A stretch of DNA of 25,191 bases from Pigoraptor vietnamica (Eukaryota; Opisthokonta; Filasterea). Of this stretch, positions 19,152 through 25,191 are shown in pieces (the stretch's first letter is position 1; every line of letters starts with the position of its first letter). Where the stretch lies: the NCBI GenBank assembly GCA_943704525.1, contig CALSCQ010001058.1:1-25191 (forward strand), read 5' to 3'. Below the pieces are notes generated by a model. It did not search any database. It was not told the DNA's origin and saw nothing but the letters and a program-made list of their open reading frames with translations. The position numbers were made by a program, and so were the translations under genes.

Positions 19152-22100
19152 GCGCAGCTACTGCTAGCTCGCGCAATGGCACTCTATTCTCTATTCTCAC
19201 GTGTTTGATCGCTGTTGACATTCTCTCTCTCTCTCTCTCTCTCTCTCCCCCCCCCCCCCCCCCCCCGCCCAGGCGTTTGTCCTCTCGCGCTGCCGTTCGT
19301 ACGTTGGCGGGGAGGATATGATGCTCGCCATCGACCAACGGTCGGCACAGAACCCCATAATCATCACTGGACCTGCGGGCATCGGTGCGTCGGCGCATTG
19401 AATGCGTGCGCATAGTTTGTGTGGGTGTGCGTGTGTGTGTGTACGTGTGTGTGTGTGCGTGTGTGTGTGTGTGTGTGTGCGTGCTTGAATGGCTATGGAT
19501 ATATGTGGGAAAGGAGTGGCGTGTAAAGAGGATCGAGCTGCGATGCAGTATGAAAGACATTTGCGGTTACTAACAGCCTGTGCTGTCCCCCAGGCAAATC
19601 GGCGTTGCTCGGCAACTGGGTGTCGTCCCGCTTTCCCGACGGACAGCTGCCCGACAACCAGTGCCTCATGTGCGTAATATGGAACAGCTGTCTATTGTGT
19701 GCGCGTATGAGTGGAACAGCTGTCTATTGCGTGTGCGTATGAGTGGAACTGTTCTTTCTCTTGCGTGTGCGTATGAGTGGAACTGTTCTTTCTCTTGCGT
19801 GTGCGTATGAGTGGTTGTGAGTATGAGTGGAACTGTTCTTTCTCTTGCGTGTGCGTATGAGTGGAACTGTTCTTTCTCTTGCGTGTGCGTATGAGTGGGT
19901 GTGAGTATGAGTGGAACTGTTCGTTCTCTTGCGTGTGCGTATGAGTGGAACTGTTCGTCCTCTTGTGTTGCGTGGGACTGGAACTGTTCTTTCTCTTGTG
20001 CGTGCATGATTGAGTCGATGGAGAGTGTATGACACAAGGACTAAGATATCTTGCGTGCATGTGTTGTATATGCTGTAGTTCTTTTGTCAGAGTGCGCGCC
20101 CGTGCGTTCGTGCTTCAATGGAGCCGTTCTGACCCTTGATACCCCTTTCAAATAGCTACCACTTTGTCGGCTGCAATGAGTCGAGCACTCTCCCGGAGAA
20201 CATTCTGCTGCGTCTCGCCCAGGTGCGTAACACTCAATCTGATGCGCAACGCTCCGTTTTCCCCTCACCTCTCTCTCGTCCACCGCCCGCTCCTACTATT
20301 GGGAGTGTCCCCGCAAGTGGAGTCGATGGACACACGTCTATGACGTAAGCTAATCCGACATCTCACCCTCGCTCGCATACTCGCAGTCTCTCACGCGTGC
20401 CCTCCGGCGACCCGAGCGCGCCTACCCCGTGGAACTGGACAAGCTCAGCAACTTGGTCGCGGGGATGCTTGCGGAGGCGCGCACGAAGCGCGTGGGCGTC
20501 ACGTTTGTGCTCGACGGCCTCGACCAAATCGACGCGAGGAATGCGGCGCACCAGCTGCGGTGGCTGCCGCTGAAGTGGTGGGTTGGTCTGTCACTGTGTG
20601 TTGTGTGATGGGTATCCGGACATCATCCGCGAAGTCTAGACACCATCTACCCCATTGTCACATCGCACATTGTCCGCCGTTGATTTGTCGGTGATATGGC
20701 TTCATATTCTGATCTGCCGTTTCTCTCTCGTGTGTAGGAACGGCGCGCGCGTCGTGCTGTCGATGTCTTCCGAGGGCTCGGAACCCCTCAAGCGGGCGCT
20801 TGCCGCGCGGGGGTACAAGGCGATGGAGATTGAGCACTGGTCGCCGGAGGACATGCGCACGTTCCTCACGTCGCAGCTCAGCCGCTCTTCAAAGTCGCTC
20901 ACGCCGCAGCAGGAGGCGACGATACTCAAGGGCGAACAGAGCCGCTTCCCGCTGTTCCTCACGACGCTCGTCGACGAGCTCATCTCGTTCGGGTCGTTTG
21001 AGCGCATTGACGCGAAGATTGCCGAGTGCATGCGCTGCGAAAACGCGACGGCGCTGTTCGCGCACATCCTCCGCCGCATGGAGGACGACCTCGGGGACAA
21101 GCACAAGGCAATCGTTGGCGAGGTCATGTCCTGCTTGCACTTGTCGCACTTTGGCCTCAGCGAGGACGAGCTGTGCGCGGTTATGGGCATCGAGCAGACG
21201 CAGCTGCTTCCCCTCCTCTACTCGCTCCGCAACTCGCTCGTCTCGCGCTCCGGCCTGCTCGGTTTCTCGCACGGGCAGCTCCGCAAGGCCGTGGAGGACC
21301 TCTATGTCGTTGACCCCGTCAAGAAGGTCTCGCTCCCAGCAGGCGCAGCGGCCGCCTCCAAGCTCTGCTACTACTACAACGCCGCGCTCGCCGTGCTGCC
21401 GCCGATGCCGTCGACGTCAACGCCGGCGGAGGCGCAGGCCGCGGCCAGGTCCGTCGTGGACACAGCGAGGCGCGTTGCGGACGAACTCCCTTGGATTCTC
21501 GTCACGGCGCCGTCCGTTCGCTCGCAGCGCGACACGCACGAGAAGCTCGCGCGTTGCCTATCGGAGCCGCGGGTGTTTCTGTCCCTGAAGCGAACGGCCG
21601 AGTTCGACCTGGCGCGGTACTGGCGAGAAAGTGGGCTTGCGGGCGAGGGCATTGCGGCGGCACTGCGCGCTTCGTCGTCGTCGCTCGGGTGTGGGCCCTT
21701 GGAGGTGCTCGCCGCGGATTTTCAGTACGCAATCGCGCATTTTCTGTCGGAGCACGGCTACGTAGCACAGGCGCTCTCGTTTGCGCAGGAGTCACTGTCA
21801 CTGAGGGAAGCCGCGAAAGCGGGCGACGAGGCCGTGGGTCTCGCGCTGACGCTTCTCGGCAACGTGCTGTGGCACCAGAGCAAGTACCACGAATCGATCG
21901 ACGCGTTTGCGCGCGCGCTCAAGTGCCACGAGCGGAGGGGTTCGCAGAACACGCTCGAGTTTGCACTGACTATGGAGAGCATGTCGCGGTCGCTGCAGAG
22001 CACGGCCGAGTACCCCGCGGCAGAGGACCGGTTGAAGCAGGCGCTGGCGCTGAAGGAGAAGCTGCTCGGCCACGACCACGAAGACACGGCGACGACCGTC

Positions 22101-24512
22101 ACGAAGCTCGCGAGCCTCTACCTCGCGATGGGCAACCTGGAGACCTCGCTCTCCCTGCAGCGACGGGGGCTCAAGTCGCTCGAGACGGCGCTGGGCGACG
22201 AGCATCCGTACGTTGCCAACGCATGCTCGGCGCTCGCGGCCATACAGGACGCGCGCGGGGACCAGCAGAACGCGATCGACCTTGAGCGGCGAGCCCTCGG
22301 CATTCGCGAGGAGAAGTATGGGCCGGACCACCCCGACGTGGCGTACAGCTGCAACAAGATTGGTGCGCGGATGCACAAGCTGAAGAAGGACGTCGATGAC
22401 GCGACGGCGTTCTTTGAGCGCGCGCTGCACATCTACGAGGACAAGCTGGGAAGGGACCATCCGAACGTGGCCGATGTGCTCGAGAACCTGGCCGACGTCG
22501 CGCTTGAGAGGGACCAGTTTGACGAATCGCTGCGGATGATGGAGCGCGCGAGGGACATTCGGTACGTGCAGTCTGCGTGTGTGTGTGTGTGTGTGTGCGT
22601 GTGTGTGCGTGTGTGTATGTGTTGTACGTGCTTATTTGTGCATCTGTGAGCTTGCCTTACCTTCGTGCATGCGTGTGTCTATCTTCTTGCATGCCATGCT
22701 GACAGGCTGCACGTGCCTTTCATGTCACAGGGCGGAGAAGCTCGGCAAGCAGCACCCGATGTATGCGAATTCGCTCGCTTCGATCGCGCGGTGGCACGCG
22801 ACCAAGGGCGATTACGAGCCCGCGGGGAAGCTGCTCGAGCAGGCGACGGAGATCCTCACCAAGAGCCTCGATGAAGGTGTGTGCGCCTCTCCAACACTAA
22901 CTTCGAAAGCGAGCGTGCGCAATAACCACTGCTTTATACGCGCAATAACCACTGCTATACACGCAATAGCCACCGCATGCACACGCGCGCTCAACACACG
23001 CGCAACGAAGCGCGTTCGCTGTGTCGCAATCGCCTTGTTCCCCTTGCTGACCGTACAGTCGCCGCACGCAGAGCATCCGATTCTCGGCCAGCTCTTCGAC
23101 ACAATAGCGCAGCTGTACCAAGTCATGGGGCAATACGAAGTCGCCAAGACGATCTACGAGCAGGTGGGCTGTGACGACATGTGCGACACGCTCTCGTGTC
23201 GTGTGCGACATGCTTCCCTCCGCTTCGTTTTGAGAGGCCGTCATCGTTTTTTCCAAAAGCACTCTGTTTCGTACGCTTTCTTCCGATTGACATGCGTGCT
23301 GCGTGCGCAGGTGCTTGAGTTCCGAGTGAAGAAGCTTGGTCGCGAGCACACGGACGTCGCAACGACTCTCAGCAACTACGGCTTCCTCCTGCACACAATG
23401 GTGCGCCCCGTGCGTCCAACTGCGACGCTTCCGATTCCCGCTGCTCAGAGGAGCAAATCGTTTTCGTTCCATGTCCGCCATATGGCCTTTTTCGCAGCGG
23501 CATGAACACACGCGTCCCCCTCCCTCCCTCCCCCTTCCCCTCCCTCCCTCTTCTCTCTCCGCACGAGTGTAGTCGATGACACACGTTTATGATTCAAGCT
23601 GATCCGACGTCTCTCTCCGCACGCGCAGGGCAACGAGCAAGAGGCCCTCGAGTACTTGCAGCAGTCGATGAAGATCTGGATCAAGGCGGTGGGCGAGGTC
23701 CACCCGGCCGTCGCCACCGTCGCCGAGAACGTCGGTCACGTGCTCGTGTCGCTGCAACAGTACAGCTCTGCTGAGGAAGTGCTGAAGGAGGTGATATCCG
23801 TGCGCGAGAAGACGCTCGGCGCGGACAGCCTCGAAGTAGCGCAGGGCATGTGCAACCTCGCGCTCGTGTACCAATCGGCGCAACAGGTCGAAAAGGCCGT
23901 CGACATTTACGAGAAAGCCATTCCATTGTACGAGGCGAAGCTGGGAGAAGGTACGTGCGCGAGTTGCTGCGGTTGTTGTTGTGGGGTTGCGGTAGGAGAT
24001 GGCATACCATTTGCGTGCGGTGATATGAGCGTCCTTCTTACTTTCGGCGTGGACTGCTGCATGTTGCTTGCAGAGCATCCGACGGTCGCCACGCTCTACA
24101 ACAACACGGGGCAGCTGCTGCTCGACGCCGGCGAAACGGACATCTCGCACCAGCTGCTGCAAAAGGCCCTTGACATCCGCGTGAAGAAGCTCGGGGAAGG
24201 TGCGTGTCACGTGCAAGGTCCCGAGGGGAAACAGGGGTCTGCATTCGCCCCTCTTATTTGTTATCGAACGCAACACACGTCAGGCTGTGCTGAACTTCTT
24301 GTCTGTGCGAATCAAACTGACAGTATCCCATCGTCGTAGACCATCCCGATACGGCGCTGTCACAGTACGCCTTGGGCCGCTATTATCTTTCCGTGGGGAA
24401 CAGAAAGAAGGCGCGCACGCTCCTCGCAAAGTCCGTCGACACGTTTAGGGAGAAGCTCGGGGACGACCACGAGTACACTCAGGGCGCCATTTCGCACATG
24501 GCCATGTGCTGA
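16503..24512 (+). CDS. Nephrocystin-3-like protein: DUF4062-like, STAND NTPase and TPR domains
   Basis: Likely ciliary scaffold. Nineteen exons: 16503-16556, 16848-16985, 17227-17363, 17600-17701, 17981-18079, 18283-18414, 18576-18719, 18990-19065, 19273-19384, 19594-19669, 20156-20222, 20387-20577, 20738-22561, 22731-22876, 23072-23163, 23311-23400, 23629-23950, 24074-24199, 24340-24512; 1366 aa, all junctions in phase. Seen: a DUF4062/TIR-like start (HIRIFLSSPFRGMEEERDLL, VDLRWGLTQ, ~65-180), Walker A GPAGIGKS (327-334), IYHFVGCNESS, Walker B TFVLDGLDQID (~425), a NACHT-like helical region with ADELPW (shared with human NPHP3), then TPRs to the end, with repeated ALxIRExxxGxDHPDVAxxxxN-type units. 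Length is close to human NPHP3 (1330 aa from memory). It lacks the N-terminal Met-Gly myristoylation start and the long coiled coil of vertebrate NPHP3, so it could be a wider NPHP3/STAND-TPR family member rather than a strict orthologue. Confidence 0.92.
17041..17117 (+). repeat. (TG)n followed by G28 in the nephrocystin-like gene, intron 2
   Basis: TG/CG alternation running into 28 consecutive G (17090-17117), inside the intron 16986-17226. The G run is on the sense strand and could form a G-quadruplex in DNA or pre-mRNA. Confidence 0.9.
17767..17805 (+). repeat. Divergent copy of the dispersed intronic element
   Basis: Starts TCGATGGA and ends CTGGTCCGATA, aligning with gaps to the three stronger copies. 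It lies in intron 4 (17702-17980). Confidence 0.35.
18747..18786 (+). repeat. Dispersed ~42-bp intronic element, copy A
   Basis: Begins GTCGATGGACACAC, contains TCTATGATTTACGCTGACC and ends CGACAT. It lies in intron 7 (18720-18989), about 200 nt from the acceptor. Confidence 0.7.
19083..19156 (+). repeat. (CA)n(CG)n tract in intron 8
   Basis: CA repeat passing into alternating CG, just inside the intron 19066-19272; alternating purine-pyrimidine sequence of this type can adopt Z-DNA. Confidence 0.85.
19222..19266 (+). repeat. (CT)n then C20, polypyrimidine tract of intron 8
   Basis: About 12 CT units followed by 20 C, ending 6 nt before the acceptor AG at 19271-19272. It serves as an extreme polypyrimidine tract. 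Confidence 0.9.
19681..20013 (+). repeat. 32-36-bp minisatellite with higher-order structure in intron 10
   Basis: Units start GGAAC(A/T)G and end GTATGAGT or a variant of it. About nine full units of 32-36 bp and two 16-bp short units (GG..GTGAGTATGAGT) are present. Two consecutive 84-bp blocks (19745-19828 and 19829-19912), each 34+34+16, are nearly identical, so a trimer block has been duplicated. Serine/arginine-rich frames read on the minus strand here are artefacts of the repeat. Confidence 0.9.
20322..20363 (+). repeat. Dispersed ~42-bp intronic element, copy B
   Basis: GTCGATGGACACACGTCTAT, then GACGTAAGCTAATCCGACAT. It lies in intron 11 (20223-20386), ending 23 nt before the acceptor, so its CTAAT could be the branch site. 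Confidence 0.75.
23572..23612 (+). repeat. Dispersed ~42-bp intronic element, copy C
   Basis: GTCGATGACACACGTTTATG, then ATTCAAGCTGATCCGACGT. It lies in intron 16 (23401-23628), ending 16 nt before the acceptor; its CTGAT could be the branch site. Confidence 0.75.
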
Positions 24513-24955
24513 GGGGGGCTTACAAGGGCGTCGGGTTTCGTATTGCGTTGTCTGCTTGAATCGTTGGCGAATGAATTTCATATCGCTTTCATTTTTCAGT
24601 TCAGCGCTTTTCGTTCTCTCAATTTTGTGAAACATTCCGATTAACATTTGTCGGAAAATCATTCCATTGGAAAAACAGTGGTCCGCCTGTTTCTTTTTTT
24701 TTTTTTGGAAGTCTCGGCTGTTGCGGCGACGTCGGCGTGTTTATTCCCTTCCACGCTTTTCGATTTCTTTTCTTACGTAGTTTCCTTTCCGCGCTTCTCA
24801 CATCGTCTGTTAATTTCCAGTTTGCGACCTTAGCGCGAAGCGAAGCACACTCGAACGTTGCCCGCCTTCTCCTCTCGGTGCCCGCTCGCGTCTATAAGAC
24901 TCCTTTTCGCCCACGAAGCGTCAGTAGGACATGCAGCATTTCCACAGCAGCAACA
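24513..24955. other. Spacer: 3' end of the nephrocystin-like gene and promoter of the next gene
   Basis: T-rich, with a T12 run near 24694. No AATAAA is seen on the plus strand. A TATA-like TATAAGA begins at 24893. No coding signal is seen. Confidence 0.55.
24893..24899 (+). promoter_or_regulatory. TATA-like box of the fifth gene
   Basis: TATAAGA in a GC-rich setting, 63 bp upstream of the ATG at 24956, a plausible distance for a short 5' UTR. Confidence 0.4.
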
Positions 24956-25061
24956 ATGGAGAACCTCCCGGAGGACGCCTTTCGCGCCATTCTCGAGTTC
25001 GTGTTCGATAAGCCCTTCGACATAGAGAAGCACATCCACCTGCGCCTCCGGAGCATCTACG
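24956..25061 (+). CDS. First coding exon of an unidentified gene (partial)
   Basis: ATG in good context (CAACAATGG) opens 35 codons plus one base, starting MENLPEDAFRAILEFVF and ending LRLRSIY, followed by a clean donor GTAAGG at 25062. GC-rich codon use matches the neighbouring exons. The LPEDAFRAILEFVF stretch faintly resembles the start of an F-box, but this is not enough to name a family. The remaining exons lie beyond the window. Confidence 0.6.
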
Positions 25062-25134
25062 GTAAGGTGGTTCTCTCTCTTCTTCCGTGTGGTGGAGTCG
25101 ATGGGGGTTCAATTCCCACGACTGCCACGAACTG

Positions 25135-25191
<57 letters not shown>
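25062..25191 (+). other. Start of intron 1 of the fifth gene, ending in (CT)n
   Basis: The donor GTAAGG is followed by a short unique stretch containing GGAGTCGATGG and a tRNA B-box-like GGTTCAATTCC, then about 27 CT units from 25138 to the window end. Confidence 0.6.

Noticed and set aside
19666-20060. Serine/arginine-rich repeat proteins on the minus strand
   Set aside because: They are frames through the 34-bp minisatellite inside an intron.
20132-20155. CCCTTGAT near the 3' end of nephrocystin-like intron 10 as a fifth U12 branch site
   Set aside because: The donor of that intron is GTGCGTAATA, a normal U2 type without RTATCC; the match also fits an ordinary branch site.
20738-22285. 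Other-frame and minus-strand open frames over the large nephrocystin-like exon (for example 20800-21588, 21491-22285, 21798-22460)
   Set aside because: They are shadow frames in GC-rich coding sequence: Arg/Ala-rich, with no recognisable domains.
25060-25131. Possible tRNA gene ending around 25131
   Set aside because: A B-box/T-arm-like stretch exists, but there is no A box, no cloverleaf and no acceptor-stem pairing with the upstream sequence.
1-25191. CRISPR arrays, bacterial operons, viral or LTR elements
   Set aside because: No array, no capsid, polymerase or integrase motifs and no long terminal repeats; all genes are spliced eukaryotic housekeeping or ciliary types.

Overview
Eukaryotic nuclear DNA from an intron-dense, GC-rich, flagellated (or ancestrally flagellated) protist. 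The window holds four recognisable spliced genes, with 65 introns whose two ends can both be placed, plus the first exon of a fifth gene. Gene content (class X/VII-like myosin, LKB1/STK11 kinase, FHA-bearing kinesin-3, nephrocystin-3-like STAND/TPR protein) and two RFX-type X-box motifs fit an opisthokont relative, perhaps a unicellular holozoan or an apusozoan-grade flagellate. That placement is inference; no rRNA or tRNA is present to settle it.

Layout. (1) 183-3556, minus: 5' part of a myosin heavy chain, 14 exons, 468 residues of motor domain, continuing off the left edge. (2) 4170-7455, minus: complete LKB1/STK11 orthologue, 12 exons, 419 aa, with a C-terminal CAAX box. (3) 7456-9215: spacer with no convincing gene, holding the divergent 5' regions of LKB1 and the kinesin and a perfect X-box. 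(4) 9216-16030, plus: complete FHA kinesin-3, 24 exons, 984 aa. (5) 16503-24512, plus: complete nephrocystin-3-like protein, 19 exons, 1366 aa. (6) 24956 onward, plus: first coding exon of an unidentified gene. Every exon chain was rebuilt by hand from splice signals, reading phase and conserved protein motifs.

Main discovery: splicing. Four introns carry U12-type (minor spliceosome) signals: two AT-AC introns in LKB1, one AT-AC in the kinesin and one GT-AG in the myosin. All four have a CCTTGAY branch-site element. The donors read RTATCC but continue GC (three introns) or CG (one) where the usual U12 consensus has TT. One LKB1 AT-AC intron falls at the same codon and phase as the AT-AC intron 2 of human STK11. 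The coding-exon lengths between human introns 1 and 7 (84, 90, 133, 137, 128, 58 nt) are reproduced exactly if one extra AT-AC intron here is ignored. Four U12 introns in 65 is far above animal frequencies.

Regulation and repeats. RFX X-box motifs lie upstream of the kinesin and of the nephrocystin-like gene, and a 16-bp double E-box palindrome lies about 400 bp upstream of both the myosin and the nephrocystin-like gene. Introns are full of CA/TG microsatellites, long homopolymers (T67, G28, C20), a 34-bp minisatellite with 84-bp higher-order structure, and a dispersed ~42-bp element found in several introns.
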